DNA of 64,000 bases from Pseudomonas sp. Bout1. GTDB lineage: Bacteria > Pseudomonadota > Gammaproteobacteria > Pseudomonadales > Pseudomonadaceae. The notes beneath the pieces were generated by a model. The model made no database searches. It saw nothing but the letters and a program-made list of their open reading frames with translations, and was not told the DNA's origin. The stretch covers positions 3,673,001 through 3,737,000 of the forward strand of contig NZ_JAVIWK010000001.1 in the NCBI RefSeq assembly GCF_034314165.1. The letters are read 5' to 3'. Below, piece by piece: positions 18,589 through 27,575 of this stretch; within the stretch, counting starts at the first letter, position 1; each line of letters opens with the position of its first letter. A program made the translations under genes and the position numbers.

Positions 18589-19695
18589 TCATTCCGACAA
18601 AGTTTGCGGCAATAGCTGCACGCCGAGGTACAAGGCAAGCATGCCGTCGAGTGTCAGCGGGTCAACCCCACTCAGCTCGGCGATGCGCTCCATGCGGTAG
18701 CGCAGGCTGTTACGGTGGATGCCCAGGGCGTCGGCGCAGGCCTGGCTCTGGCCATCGTGCTCGCACCAGCTACGCAGGGTCGCCTGCAACTGGCCGTTGC
18801 TGTCTTTGGCCAGCACCTTGCGCAACGGGTTGAGCAATTCGTCGAGGGCATCGTCGTTGCGGTGGCGCCAGAGCATCACTGGCAGCCGGAAGCGATTGAG
18901 GGTCAGCAGCCGTGACTGGGGCAGCACATCGCGGCCATAGGCGAGCAAATCGCCCACACGCCGATAGCAACGACGCAGCCCGGCCAGCCCGTCTGCCTGC
19001 CCGCCGACAGCAACCCGCAGGATGTTCCAGCCCAGGCCTTCGAGTTTTTCCAGCAGGCGCGGGTTGTCGACTTGTACGGCCGCTGGCCGGCACCACAGCA
19101 GGGAAAACTGCGCCGAGCTGACGCACCAGCTGTCGGGGTAGCGTGAAGTCAACCATGCACTCAAGGCTTCGGCCGACTGGCCGCTGCCCAGTTCAAACAG
19201 GTAAGGCGTGCGAGCCATCTGCGGTTTGAGCCCCAGTTGCTGCGCTTCGTCCACCAGGCGCGGCGACTCGCCGGTTTCGGCCAGCAGCAGCGCCAGCAGG
19301 TCATCGCAGCGTTGGCGACGCCACTGCTGCTCGGCTTGCTGGTGACGCTGGCTGACCAGCATTTCGGCGGTCATGCGCACCAGTTGCGCATACGTGCGCA
19401 GCAATTGCGGCTCGCCGGTGATGCCCAATACTCCGATCAGGCGCTGATCATGCAGCAGCGGCAAATTGATCCCCGGTTGCACGCCCTTGAGGTGCTTGGC
19501 GGTCTGGCCGTCGATTTCCACCACCCGTCCGTTTGCCAGCACCAGTTGCGCGCCTTCATGGCGGGTGTTGATGCGCTCGGGTTCGCCGCTGCCCAGGATC
19601 AGGCCCTGGCTGTCCATGACGTTGACGTTGTAGGGCAGGATCGCCATGGTGCGATTGACGATATCCTGCGCCAAGTCATGATCCAGCTCGAACAT
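18589..19695 (-). CDS. cdaR: CdaR-type sugar diacid transcriptional regulator
   Basis: A 368-residue regulator: an N-terminal sugar-diacid recognition domain (LAQDIVNRTMAILPYNVNVM, then GQTAKHLKGVQPGINLPL), a middle GGDEF-like region, and a C-terminal PucR-type helix-turn-helix (ADALGIHRNSLRYRMERIAE). The ATG at 19695 is chosen because AGGAATTT precedes it and MFELDHDLAQDIV is the usual start. CdaR senses glucarate, galactarate or glycerate in E. coli. It is divergent from an MFS gene and upstream of garK, so it probably controls both (inference). Confidence 0.9.
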   Translation of the reverse strand: MFELDHDLAQDIVNRTMAILPYNVNVMDSQGLILGSGEPERINTRHEGAQLVLANGRVVEIDGQTAKHLKGVQPGINLPLLHDQRLIGVLGITGEPQLLRTYAQLVRMTAEMLVSQRHQQAEQQWRRQRCDDLLALLLAETGESPRLVDEAQQLGLKPQMARTPYLFELGSGQSAEALSAWLTSRYPDSWCVSSAQFSLLWCRPAAVQVDNPRLLEKLEGLGWNILRVAVGGQADGLAGLRRCYRRVGDLLAYGRDVLPQSRLLTLNRFRLPVMLWRHRNDDALDELLNPLRKVLAKDSNGQLQATLRSWCEHDGQSQACADALGIHRNSLRYRMERIAELSGVDPLTLDGMLALYLGVQLLPQTLSE

Positions 19696-19854
19696 GGGGC
19701 TAAATTCCTGGAAAGTGGATTGTTCATAGGCACAGCGCAAACCATGCTTCACTGTGCGCGAGCACAAAGACAGCAGGCCTTGAGGTGGCCGAGACTCATT
19801 GGGCGATCAACGTTACCCTCGCATCGCGAAAAATCATAATAAAGAGAGACTGCC

Positions 19855-21165
19855 ATGTCACAGAGCGCCGCTGTTACCCAGGCCACCGATGACGATAAAA
19901 ACGCCGTATACAAGCGCATCACCCTGCGCCTGATCCCCTTCATTTTCATCTGCTACCTGTTCAATTACCTCGACCGCGTGAACGTCGGCTTTGCCAAGCT
20001 GCAAATGCTCGACGCCCTGAAATTCAGCGAGACCGTGTACGGCCTCGGTGCCGGGATCTTCTTTATCGGCTACGTGCTGTGTGGCGTGCCGAGCAACCTG
20101 GCGCTGACCAAGTTTGGTCCACGGCGCTGGATTGCGCTGATGATGATCGTGTGGGGCACCCTGTCTACGTGCTTGCTGTTCGTCACCACGCCAACGCACT
20201 TCTACGGCTTGCGCCTGCTGACCGGCGCCGCTGAAGCCGGGTTCTTCCCAGGTGTGGTGCTGTACCTCTCGCAGTGGTTCCCGACCTTCCGCCGCGGGCG
20301 GATCATGGCGCTGTTCATGTCGGCAATCCCGGTGTCCGGGTTGCTGGGCAGCCCGTTCTCCGGCTGGATCCTCAACCACTTTGCTGCCGGCCAAGGCGGG
20401 CTTGCAGGCTGGCAGTGGATGTTCCTGTTGCAGGGCATTCCGACCGTGATCCTCGGCGCCCTCGCCTACTTCCTGCTCAGCGACAGCTTTGCCAACGCCA
20501 AGTGGCTCACCCCGCATGAGCGCGCGGTGCTTGAAGCCGACCAGGCGACCGACCTCGCCAACAAGCCGAAAACCACCAGCGACTCGCTGCTGGATGTGTT
20601 CAAGAACCCGGCCATCTGGGCGTTCGGCCTGATCTACTTCTGCATCCAGAGCGGCGTCTACGCCATCAACTTCTGGCTGCCGTCGATCATCAAGAACATG
20701 GGTTTCAGCGATAACCTGGTGATCGGCTGGTTGAGCGCAATCCCGTACCTGCTGGCGGCAGTGTTCATGCTGCTGGTGGGCCGCTCGGCCGACTTGCGTA
20801 AAGAACGTCGCTGGCACTTGGTTGGGCCAATGTTGATGGGCGCAATCGGGCTGGTGATTGCGGTGAACTTTGCGACCACCCCAGCCATCGCAATCCTCGG
20901 CCTGACCATCGCCACCATGGGCGCCCTCACCGGCCTGCCGATGTTCTGGCCGGTGCCCACCGCCATGCTCAGTGCGGGTGCGGCGGCGGGCGGCTTGGCG
21001 TTGATCAATTCCATGGGCCAGATGGCGGGCTTCCTCAGCCCGTATATCGTCGGGTTTGTGAAGGATGCCACCGGGTCTACGGACCTGGCGCTGTACTTGC
21101 TCGCGGCGGTGATTGTTGCCGGCAGCGTGTTGGCGTTGCGAATGACGCGCACGTTAAAGGTGTAG
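19855..21165 (+). CDS. MFS transporter, anion:cation symporter family (GudP-like)
   Basis: A 436-residue 12-TM transporter of the ACS family. The first helix region RLIPFIFICYLFNYLDRVNV and the downstream NVGFAKLQM are typical, as is FGPRRWIALMMIVWG after TM3 and EAGFFPGVVLYLSQWFP after TM4. Relatives carry hexarates, tartrate, phthalate or related acids. Divergent from cdaR with 159 bp between the starts, and with garK next to cdaR, it most likely imports a sugar diacid or glycerate (inference). AAGAGAGA is the ribosome site. Confidence 0.88.
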   Translation: MSQSAAVTQATDDDKNAVYKRITLRLIPFIFICYLFNYLDRVNVGFAKLQMLDALKFSETVYGLGAGIFFIGYVLCGVPSNLALTKFGPRRWIALMMIVWGTLSTCLLFVTTPTHFYGLRLLTGAAEAGFFPGVVLYLSQWFPTFRRGRIMALFMSAIPVSGLLGSPFSGWILNHFAAGQGGLAGWQWMFLLQGIPTVILGALAYFLLSDSFANAKWLTPHERAVLEADQATDLANKPKTTSDSLLDVFKNPAIWAFGLIYFCIQSGVYAINFWLPSIIKNMGFSDNLVIGWLSAIPYLLAAVFMLLVGRSADLRKERRWHLVGPMLMGAIGLVIAVNFATTPAIAILGLTIATMGALTGLPMFWPVPTAMLSAGAAAGGLALINSMGQMAGFLSPYIVGFVKDATGSTDLALYLLAAVIVAGSVLALRMTRTLKV

Positions 21166-21172
21166 TTGCATC

Positions 21173-21198
21173 GTTTGTCCCCTCACGAGGGGACAAAC
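21173..21198 (+). terminator. Perfect hairpin after the MFS gene
   Basis: GTTTGTCCCCT, loop CACG, AGGGGACAAAC: an 11-bp perfect stem beginning 8 bp after the stop codon. No T-run follows, so it may be a stabilising hairpin rather than a classical intrinsic terminator. Confidence 0.6.
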
Positions 21199-21510
21199 AT
21201 CAATCCGGTAAGAGGGTACGCAGATGACTTCCTCGGCAGCTGTATTCGATCAGCTGAACGACAAGGGGATTTTCAAGGCATAAACGTTATGCATGGCGCG
21301 CTGCAACCAGGCATAGACGGAGGGTTTTTTATAGTCAAAAAACCGCACGACTCATGTGTTAACACCGGAGCCAACGCCAAGTAACAAACTGGCTACAACC
21401 TTTACCCAGTCTTTACCTTGGCGCCTCGTAATCGCGTCAAAAACAGCTGTCTGAAACGTATGCCCGGCGTATTATTAACACCGGTTCGGTGCATCGGCAG
21501 AGGACTCATC
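21199..21510. other. Intergenic stretch without a convincing gene
   Basis: About 310 bp of lower-GC sequence between the MFS hairpin and the Gly/Tyr-rich gene. The 72-codon frame that crosses it has no ribosome site and no Pseudomonas codon bias. A GGGTTTTTTATAGTCAAAAAACC inverted motif is near 21326-21348. The promoter of the downstream gene should lie in the last 100 bp; no clear -35/-10 pair was found. Confidence 0.5.
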
Positions 21511-21873
21511 ATGATCAGTCGACTTTCAACAATGAAAGTAGCCATCTTGCTCATTGCCACGCTCGCCATTGCGGGACAGGCAGAAGCCCGTGGCGGATAT
21601 GGCTATGGATGGGGCCACGGTTACGGCTACGGCTACGGGCACGGATACCGCGGTGGCTGGGGCTGGGGTGGTCCGGCGCTATTGGGTGCAGTGGTCGGTG
21701 GGCTGGTGGTTGGCTCGGTTGTCGCCAATTCGCCGCCTGCGGTTTATGTGCAACAACCGGTTTATGTCCAACCGCAGCCGGTGTACATCCAGCAACCGCC
21801 CCCGGTCTATTACCAGGCGCCACCTGCGGGCTATTACTACCCGCCTCAACCGGCGCCGGTACCGCGTTATTAA
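21511..21873 (+). CDS. Exported Gly/Tyr/Pro-rich small protein
   Basis: A 120-residue protein; the ATG at 21511 has GAGGA 5-9 bp upstream, whereas the longer frame from 21418 lacks one. The signal peptide ends near GQAEA. The mature part begins with GYG/HGY repeats, has one glycine-rich hydrophobic segment (LLGAVVGGLVVGSVVA) and ends in QPVYVQPQPVYIQQPP-type repeats. Small proteins of this style are frequent in Pseudomonas envelopes; function unknown. An intrinsic terminator follows. Confidence 0.75.
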   Translation: MISRLSTMKVAILLIATLAIAGQAEARGGYGYGWGHGYGYGYGHGYRGGWGWGGPALLGAVVGGLVVGSVVANSPPAVYVQQPVYVQPQPVYIQQPPPVYYQAPPAGYYYPPQPAPVPRY

Positions 21874-21899
21874 GACCGAGCGGGTCATCAAGCCTGGCG

Positions 21900-21942
21900 C
21901 AAACAAACAGGTCCCACCTGAAAGCGGGGCCTGTTTTGTTTG
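21900..21942 (+). terminator. Intrinsic terminator, possibly bidirectional
   Basis: AAACAAACAGGTCCC pairs with GGGGCCTGTTTTGTTT around a short loop. It lies between the Gly/Tyr-rich gene (plus) and the SDR gene (minus), with A-rich and T-rich flanks serving either direction. Confidence 0.75.
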
Positions 21943-21957
21943 CCCGGCAAACTGCGC

Positions 21958-22662
21958 CTAGAGCAAACCACCGCCATCAACATCAATTACGCTACCGGTG
22001 ATAAACCCGTTTTCCATTGCCAGCACGTACCCGGCTGCCACTTCTTCGGCCTGCCCCACTCGGCCCACTGGTAACGCCCCGCCCGCCTTGGCAAACATCG
22101 CCAGTCGCTGCTCGTCGGACAACCCGGCATACGCCTCGGTGTCAATGACGCCCGGGCTCACCACGTTCACTCGCCGTGGTGCCAGCTCCTTGGCCAACTG
22201 TTTGCCCAGCGCTTCAGTCGCCGCGTTGATGCCGGTCTTGATGAACTGCCCTGCCACGGTTTTGCGTCCCAGTTGCCCGGAGGTCAGGGTGATGCTGCCG
22301 CGCTCGTCAAGAAAGGGCAGCGCCGCCTGGATCGCCCGCAGCGAACCCCAAAGTTTCACGTTGAAGTTGTCTTGCGCCAGGCTCAGGTCGGTCTCGATCA
22401 ATGCCTTGGCCTGTACTGCCGGGCCGGCGGTATAGACCAGGTGATCAAACCGCCCCACCGCAGCGAACAGGCGCTGAAGCGAGTTGGAATCGGTCACGTC
22501 TACTTGCTCGCTGCGTACACCGTTCTGCACCCCGGAAGACAAGCGCCGCCCCGCCAGCACCACATGGGCCCCGCGTGCCACAGCCTGTTTGGCCACGGCC
22601 GCACCGATGCCGCTGCTGCCGCCGATGACGATGATGATTTTGCCATTGAGAGGAGAAGTCAT
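21958..22662 (-). CDS. SDR family protein lacking the usual YxxxK pair
   Basis: A 234-residue short-chain dehydrogenase/reductase fold. The cofactor loop GGSSGIGAAVAK is intact, followed by VLAGRRL, which suggests NADP(H). The SDR substrate half is atypical: after ITLTSGQLG the position where YxxxK should precede the AA-EAL helix reads KTGIN followed by AATEAL, so neither the catalytic Tyr nor the Lys is in place. The codons were read directly and support this. C-terminal VVSPGVIDTEAY and GSVIDVDGG are normal. It is divergent from a LysR regulator that probably controls it. Confidence 0.87.
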   Translation of the reverse strand: MTSPLNGKIIIVIGGSSGIGAAVAKQAVARGAHVVLAGRRLSSGVQNGVRSEQVDVTDSNSLQRLFAAVGRFDHLVYTAGPAVQAKALIETDLSLAQDNFNVKLWGSLRAIQAALPFLDERGSITLTSGQLGRKTVAGQFIKTGINAATEALGKQLAKELAPRRVNVVSPGVIDTEAYAGLSDEQRLAMFAKAGGALPVGRVGQAEEVAAGYVLAMENGFITGSVIDVDGGGLL

Positions 22663-22762
22663 GCAGAAATACCTGGCTTAGAAAATGAGCTTTCATCTTC
22701 CCAGCTTGGCAATCGTTGAAAAATCCCGGTAAAACGACAAGATCTTTAAAGGATTTTTACAA

Positions 22763-23665
22763 ATGAGTTCAATCCTCGACCTTGAGGTATTCGTACGTAC
22801 TGCCGACACCGGCAGCTTGTCGGCGGCCGCCCGCAGCTTGAGCCTGACCCCGGCAGCAGCAAGCATTGCCCTCAAGCGCCTGGAAACCCGCCTGGGTATC
22901 CGCCTGCTGGCGCGCTCCACCCGCAGCATGCGCCTGACCGAGGAAGGTCGGCGCTACCTCGACAGCGTGCGTGTGGCGCTGGAGGCATTGGCCGAAGGCG
23001 AGCAGTCGATCAAACAGCAAGGCCAGAGCCTCAGTGGTTTGCTGCAACTGGCTGCGCCCTCGGACTTCGGGCGCAACGTGCTGCTGGGCTGGCTGGATGA
23101 GTTCAAGCTCGAACATCCAAACGTGCGGCTTCAGTTGCTGCTCAACGACAGCAACGCCGACCTGTTCCGCGAAACCGTCGACATTGCCCTGCGTTTCGGC
23201 GTGCCACGAGATTCAAGCCTGGTGGCGCTGCCGGTGGTGCCCGACCACCAGCGAGTGGCGTGCGCCAGCCCCGGCTACCTGGCGCGCCACGGCACGCCGG
23301 GCACGCCGCAGGACCTGGCGCAACACAGCACGCTGCGCTACATGCGCCAGGGCCGCGCAAACAGCACATGGTACTTTCGCCAGGGCGCGGCGCTCCAGGA
23401 AGTCGAGGTGACGGGTGACTACCTGAGCGACGACGGCGAGATCGTCCGGCGTTGGGCGCTGGCCGGCCATGGCATCGCCTATAAGGCACGCCTGGATGTG
23501 GCCCGCGATATCAAGGCCGGGCGCCTGCTGCCTTTACTCACCGACTGGCAAGGCGAGCCGACCCCGTTCAATTTGATGTGCCCACACCGGCTGCAGGTGT
23601 CAGAGCGGGTCAAGGTACTGCACCGGTTCCTGCAACTGCGCTGCGCCGAACTATTAGCGCAATAA
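22763..23665 (+). CDS. LysR family transcriptional regulator
   Basis: A 300-residue LysR regulator: N-terminal winged helix (LEVFVRTADTGSLSAAARSL, then LKRLETRLGIRLLARSTRSM) and a type-2 periplasmic-binding-like effector domain (LLQLAAPSDFGRNVL onward). It resembles the CrgA/DmlR-like subgroup. Divergent from the SDR gene with 100 bp between starts; a CTTTAAAG palindrome near 22744-22751 with a T-N11-A type context is a candidate site. The ligand is unknown. Confidence 0.9.
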   Translation: MSSILDLEVFVRTADTGSLSAAARSLSLTPAAASIALKRLETRLGIRLLARSTRSMRLTEEGRRYLDSVRVALEALAEGEQSIKQQGQSLSGLLQLAAPSDFGRNVLLGWLDEFKLEHPNVRLQLLLNDSNADLFRETVDIALRFGVPRDSSLVALPVVPDHQRVACASPGYLARHGTPGTPQDLAQHSTLRYMRQGRANSTWYFRQGAALQEVEVTGDYLSDDGEIVRRWALAGHGIAYKARLDVARDIKAGRLLPLLTDWQGEPTPFNLMCPHRLQVSERVKVLHRFLQLRCAELLAQ

Positions 23666-23741
23666 CCGTCGGGGGGCTTGTTCCAGAGCCTTGCTCTCTG
23701 GTATTGGATAAGGCCTGTCTCCCCCTTTTGAGGTGTTCACG

Positions 23742-24749
23742 ATGATTTACCGCACACTGGGCCAGTCCGGGTTGAAGGTCAGCGCATTGACCCTGGGCAG
23801 CATGATGTTTGGCGAGCAGACCAGCACCGAGGACTCGCTGCGCATCATCGACAAGGCCTGGGATCAAGGCATCAACTTTATCGACACCGCCGACGTCTAC
23901 ACCGGCGGGCGCTCCGAGGAAATCGTCGGCGAAGCCATCGCCCGCCAGCGCCAGGATTGGGTGCTGGCCTCCAAAGTCGGCATCGGCCCGGCAGACGGCC
24001 TGCCAAACCGCAGCGGCTTGAGCCGCAAGCGGATTTTCAATGCGCTGGAAGCCAGCCTGACGCGGCTGGACACCGATTACCTGGACATCTATTACCTGCA
24101 CCGTGAAGACCACAACACGCCGCTGGAGGTGACCGTTTCGGCGATTGGCGACTTGATCCGCGAGGGCAAGATTCGCCATTGGGGGCTCTCCAACTACCGC
24201 GGCTGGCGTATCGCCGAAGTGATCCGCGTGGCCGAACGCCTGGGAGTGGACAAGCCGATCATCAGCCAGCCGCTGTACAACATCGTCAACCGCCAGGCCG
24301 AGGTGGAGCAGATTACCGCTGCCGCCGCGTATGGCCTGGGTGTGGTGCCGTACAGCCCGCTGGCCCGTGGCGTACTCAGTGGCAAATATGCGCCAGACGT
24401 TACGCCTGAAGCCGGCAGCCGTGCCGGGCGCCAGGACAAGCGCATCCTGGAAACCGAATGGCGGGTTGAATCCTTGCGCATCGCCCAGCAGATCCAGCAG
24501 TACACCCAGGGCCGTGGCGTGGGAATTGTCGAGTTCGCGATTGCCTGGGTACTTAACAACTCGGCGGTCAGTTCGGCGATTGTCGGGCCGCGCACCGAGG
24601 CGCAGTGGGATGCCTACACTGGCGCACTGGAGGTGAAGATCACACTGGAAGATGAGGCGTTTATTGACTCACTGGTTACGCCGGGGCATGCCTCGACACC
24701 TGGGTTCAATGACGTGAGCCACTTTGTCTCAGGGCGGATCGCACGATAG
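23742..24749 (+). CDS. Aldo/keto reductase
   Basis: A 335-residue NADPH-dependent aldo/keto reductase with a TIM barrel. The catalytic Asp and Tyr are in INFIDTADVYTGGRSEEIVG, the Lys in VLASKVG, and the His position is occupied in YYLHREDHNTP. The NADP site is near the C-terminus (SAIVGPRTEAQ). It belongs to the group related to E. coli YajO and Tas; physiological substrate unknown. The ATG at 23742 is preferred over the GTG at 23733 because TTGAGG is well spaced. It follows the LysR gene on the same strand. Confidence 0.9.
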   Translation: MIYRTLGQSGLKVSALTLGSMMFGEQTSTEDSLRIIDKAWDQGINFIDTADVYTGGRSEEIVGEAIARQRQDWVLASKVGIGPADGLPNRSGLSRKRIFNALEASLTRLDTDYLDIYYLHREDHNTPLEVTVSAIGDLIREGKIRHWGLSNYRGWRIAEVIRVAERLGVDKPIISQPLYNIVNRQAEVEQITAAAAYGLGVVPYSPLARGVLSGKYAPDVTPEAGSRAGRQDKRILETEWRVESLRIAQQIQQYTQGRGVGIVEFAIAWVLNNSAVSSAIVGPRTEAQWDAYTGALEVKITLEDEAFIDSLVTPGHASTPGFNDVSHFVSGRIAR

Positions 24750-24771
24750 CCGAGCGGCATACTCCTGCCTC

Positions 24772-24797
24772 TGGCGAGGGGGCAAGCCCCCTCGCCA
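24772..24797. repeat. Single REP element
   Basis: TGGCGAGGGGGC, loop AA, GCCCCCTCGCCA: a perfect 12-bp stem. This is the Pseudomonas REP pattern, 22 bp after the aldo/keto reductase stop, and may serve as its transcript end. Confidence 0.75.
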
Positions 24798-24887
24798 CAA
24801 AACAGTGCAAACATCTCACCTTAAAAGCACTATATTCCCTCGCTTAAATCTTCCTTCTTTGTGTGAATCGGTTTTCGCGAGGACAGT

Positions 24888-25769
24888 GTGTCTAAAGGTG
24901 TGGTGTTATCGGTCTTGGCCTCGGTGTTGTTTGCCGTGATGTATTACTTTACGTCGCTGCTCGCGCCATTAAGCGGGCTGGAGATTTTCGGCTGGCGGAT
25001 GTTGCTGACGGTGCCGTGCATGACCGTGTTCATGATCGTCAGCGGTGAGTGGCGACGGGTGTGGGAGCTGGTTCGCCTGGTAGCCGCCAGGCCCGCGTTG
25101 ACCGGCGGGCTGGTGGTGTCGTCAGCCTTGCTGGGGGTGCAGTTGTGGCTATTCATGTGGGCGCCGCTTAACGGGCGCAGCCTGGATGTTTCGCTGGGGT
25201 ATTTCCTGCTGCCATTGACCATGGTGCTGACCGGCCGCCTGGTGTATGGCGAACAGTTGTCGCGCCTGCAAAAGGTCGCGGTGTTCTTTGCAGCCTGCGG
25301 CGTGCTGAACGAGTTGTATCAGGTCGGCGGATTTTCCTGGGCCACGCTGGTGGTGATCATCGGTTACCCGGTCTACTTCATAGTGCGCAAACGCCTGAAG
25401 ACCGACCATCTGGGTGGGCTGTGGCTGGACATGGCGCTGATGTTGCCCGTGGCGTTGTGGTTTGTGCAAAGCGGCGAACAGGGTTTTGCGGTGCTTGACG
25501 CCCACAAGGGGCTGTACGCACTGATCCCGATGCTGGGGCTGATCAGTGCCTCGGCGCTGGTGTGCTACATCGTCGCCAGCCGCTTGTTGGCCTTCAGCCT
25601 GTTCGGCCTGCTCAGTTATGTGGAGCCGGTGCTGTTGCTTGGGGTCGCGCTGTTGCTGGGAGAGAGTATCAAGGCCGGGGAATGGCTGACCTATATACCG
25701 ATCTGGTTGGCGGTATTGGTGCTGGTATACGAAGGTTTCAAGCATCTGGTTCGCCAGCGCAAGGCCTGA
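24888..25769 (+). CDS. rarD: EamA family transporter RarD
   Basis: A 293-residue inner-membrane protein with about ten TM helices of the DMT/EamA superfamily. The N-terminus SKGVVLSVLASVLFAVMYYF, followed by LEIFGWRMLLTVPC, is typical of RarD proteins. The GTG start at 24888 has GAGGA 4-8 bp upstream. RarD was linked to chloramphenicol sensitivity in P. aeruginosa, but the natural substrate is not known. A strong terminator follows and separates it from hpd. Confidence 0.88.
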   Translation: MSKGVVLSVLASVLFAVMYYFTSLLAPLSGLEIFGWRMLLTVPCMTVFMIVSGEWRRVWELVRLVAARPALTGGLVVSSALLGVQLWLFMWAPLNGRSLDVSLGYFLLPLTMVLTGRLVYGEQLSRLQKVAVFFAACGVLNELYQVGGFSWATLVVIIGYPVYFIVRKRLKTDHLGGLWLDMALMLPVALWFVQSGEQGFAVLDAHKGLYALIPMLGLISASALVCYIVASRLLAFSLFGLLSYVEPVLLLGVALLLGESIKAGEWLTYIPIWLAVLVLVYEGFKHLVRQRKA

Positions 25770-25778
25770 TTGCAGGCA

Positions 25779-25818
25779 AAAAAAGCCCGGTCGCGGATAG
25801 CCACGACCGGGCTTTTTT
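25779..25818. terminator. Bidirectional intrinsic terminator
   Basis: AAAAAAGCCCGGTCG pairs with CGACCGGGCTTTTTT around a 10-nt loop. With A-run and T-run on either side it ends both rarD (plus) and hpd (minus). Confidence 0.9.
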
Positions 25819-25828
25819 ACATCACCGA

Positions 25829-26905
25829 TCAGTCAGCCGTGAGCACGCCGCGACGCACCTGGTCGCGCTCGATGGATTCGAACAGTGCCTTGAAGTTACC
25901 TTCGCCAAAACCGTCGTCGCCTTTACGCTGGATGAACTCGAAGAATACCGGGCCCATCAGGGTTTCCGAGAAGATCTGCAGCAGCAGACGCTTGTCCCCC
26001 GCCACCGACGAACCATCCAGCAGGATGCCCCGCGCCTGAAGCTGGTCCACCGGCTCGCCGTGGTTCGGCAGGCGGCCTTCGAGCATTTCGTAATAGGTGT
26101 CGGGTGGCGCGGTCATGAAGCGCATGCCGATCTTCTTCAACGCATCCCAGGTCTTGACCAGGTCATCGGTGAGGAACGCCACGTGCTGGATGCCCTCGCC
26201 GTTGAACTGCATCAGGAACTCTTCGATCTGCCCGGCGCCCTTGGACGACTCTTCGTTCAGCGGGATGCGGATCATGCCATCCGGGGCGCTCATGGCCTTG
26301 GAGGTCAGGCCGGTGTATTCGCCCTTGATATCGAAATAACGCGCTTCTCGGAAGTTGAACAACTTCTCGTAGAAGTTAGCCCAGTAGGCCATGCGCCCGC
26401 GGTATACGTTGTGGGTCAGGTGGTCGATGACTTTCAGGCCGGCACCCACCGGGTTGCGCTCAACGCCTTCGAGGTACACGAAGTCGATGTCATAGATCGA
26501 GCTGCCTTCGCCGAAACGGTCGATCAGGTACAGCGGCGCGCCGCCAATGCCCTTGATCGCCGGCAGGTTCAGTTCCATCGGGCCAGTTTCGATATGGATA
26601 GGCTGGGCGCCCAGTTCCAGGGCCCGGTTGTAGGCCTGTTGCGAGTCCTTGACGCGAAACGCCATGCCGCACACCGAGGGCCCATGCTCGGCCGCAAAGT
26701 AGGAGGCAATGCTGTTGGGTTCGTTGTTGAGGATCAGGTTGATCTCACCCTGACGGTACAGGTGCACGTTCTTGGAGCGGTGGGTCGCCACTTTGGTGAA
26801 GCCCATGATCTCGAAGATCGGCTCCAGGGTGCCCGGAATTGGCGATGCGAGTTCGATGAATTCAAAGCCCATCAGGCCCATTGGGTTTTCGTATAAATCT
26901 GCCAT
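25829..26905 (-). CDS. hpd: 4-hydroxyphenylpyruvate dioxygenase
   Basis: A 358-residue Fe(II)-dependent dioxygenase that converts 4-hydroxyphenylpyruvate to homogentisate in tyrosine catabolism. The start [20 protein letters not shown] is the Pseudomonas form. The iron ligands of the C-terminal vicinal-oxygen-chelate half are in DHLTHNV (His), QHVAFLTDD (His) and [17 protein letters not shown] (Glu). GAGG precedes the start. No homogentisate pathway gene follows; it is a single-gene unit with a long upstream region. Confidence 0.96.
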   Translation of the reverse strand: MADLYENPMGLMGFEFIELASPIPGTLEPIFEIMGFTKVATHRSKNVHLYRQGEINLILNNEPNSIASYFAAEHGPSVCGMAFRVKDSQQAYNRALELGAQPIHIETGPMELNLPAIKGIGGAPLYLIDRFGEGSSIYDIDFVYLEGVERNPVGAGLKVIDHLTHNVYRGRMAYWANFYEKLFNFREARYFDIKGEYTGLTSKAMSAPDGMIRIPLNEESSKGAGQIEEFLMQFNGEGIQHVAFLTDDLVKTWDALKKIGMRFMTAPPDTYYEMLEGRLPNHGEPVDQLQARGILLDGSSVAGDKRLLLQIFSETLMGPVFFEFIQRKGDDGFGEGNFKALFESIERDQVRRGVLTAD

Positions 26906-27575
26906 TTTCGGCGCCTCATCATTCTTGTAATTAACACAGAGTCATTTGCAGGCAAGGATGAGGGCGCAAGGTGGCGCGCAGGAGATACCCCGCACGCTGC
27001 GGGCGAGGAAGTCACCAAAGATGAGGGGGGACCCGAGTAGCTTCATGGTTGCATCAGTCTCTTACGGGCGAGGCTTGCGTTAGCGCAAGTCCTTATTCTT
27101 GTATGCGTAAATCGATTCTACACAGCGTAACCTGGTTTGTCCGTACTCTTATCAAATCCCCATTGCCCAGGCGCGCGCAAGGACTTTGTTGCACAGGTAA
27201 ATGCCCAGCAGTATCACCCATCGGGCTGGCCAGTACATTGCAACGGAAGCCGACGATGCCCGCGACGTGAAACGAGGCACGTTGCGCATCGGTTCGTTCG
27301 GCCCCGCCTCATCGATTCGCCTGTTGCCCGCGATCCTGCGGGAGTATCGCCGGTTGCATCCGGGCATCGAGGTGCACATCGATCAAGGCCCGATCGCCAG
27401 GTGATGCAGTGGCTGGAAGAGCGGCGTATCGATGTTGCGTCAGCTGATTGAGCATGCACGGTCGCGTGCCGCCATCTATCATGGCCGATACCAATACGCT
27501 TTGTTGGAAGGCCAACGTGGTTGTCCCGGCCGCATTTAAGCGTCTTATCGCCCCCTTCCGCTACAGGCCGCATAA
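26906..27575. other. hpd upstream region with LysR remnant
   Basis: A 670-bp stretch without an intact gene. The first 200 bp should hold the hpd promoter; a hairpin CTTGCG-TTAG-CGCAAG is at 27074-27089. From about 27204 to 27450 lie pieces of a LysR regulator (described separately). The last 120 bp have no recognisable content apart from the start region of the EAL gene. Confidence 0.55.
27204..27450 (+). pseudogene. LysR regulator remnant
   Basis: One frame encodes HRAGQYIATEADDARDVKRG followed by TLRIGSFGPASSIRLLPAIL and HPGIEVHID, the junction helix and the first strand of a LysR effector domain. Near 27390-27400 the frame shifts: the neighbouring frame continues RQVMQWLEERRIDVA and then stops. 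The N-terminal helix-turn-helix and the rest of the effector domain are missing. The identification rests on the LysR-like motif RGTLRIG and on the clean continuation across a one-base shift. Confidence 0.6.

Noticed and set aside
21166..21384. 72-codon open frame after the MFS gene
   Set aside because: It begins at the MFS stop, crosses the hairpin, lacks a ribosome site and has atypical codon use.
21590..21665. GGCTAC/GGTTAC-type repeats
   Set aside because: They are codons for Gly-Tyr and His-Gly repeats of the exported protein at 21511-21873.
25562..26896. 444-codon open frame on the plus strand
   Set aside because: It runs through the end of rarD and antisense to hpd. It follows from GC-rich third positions of hpd; no ribosome site or family features.
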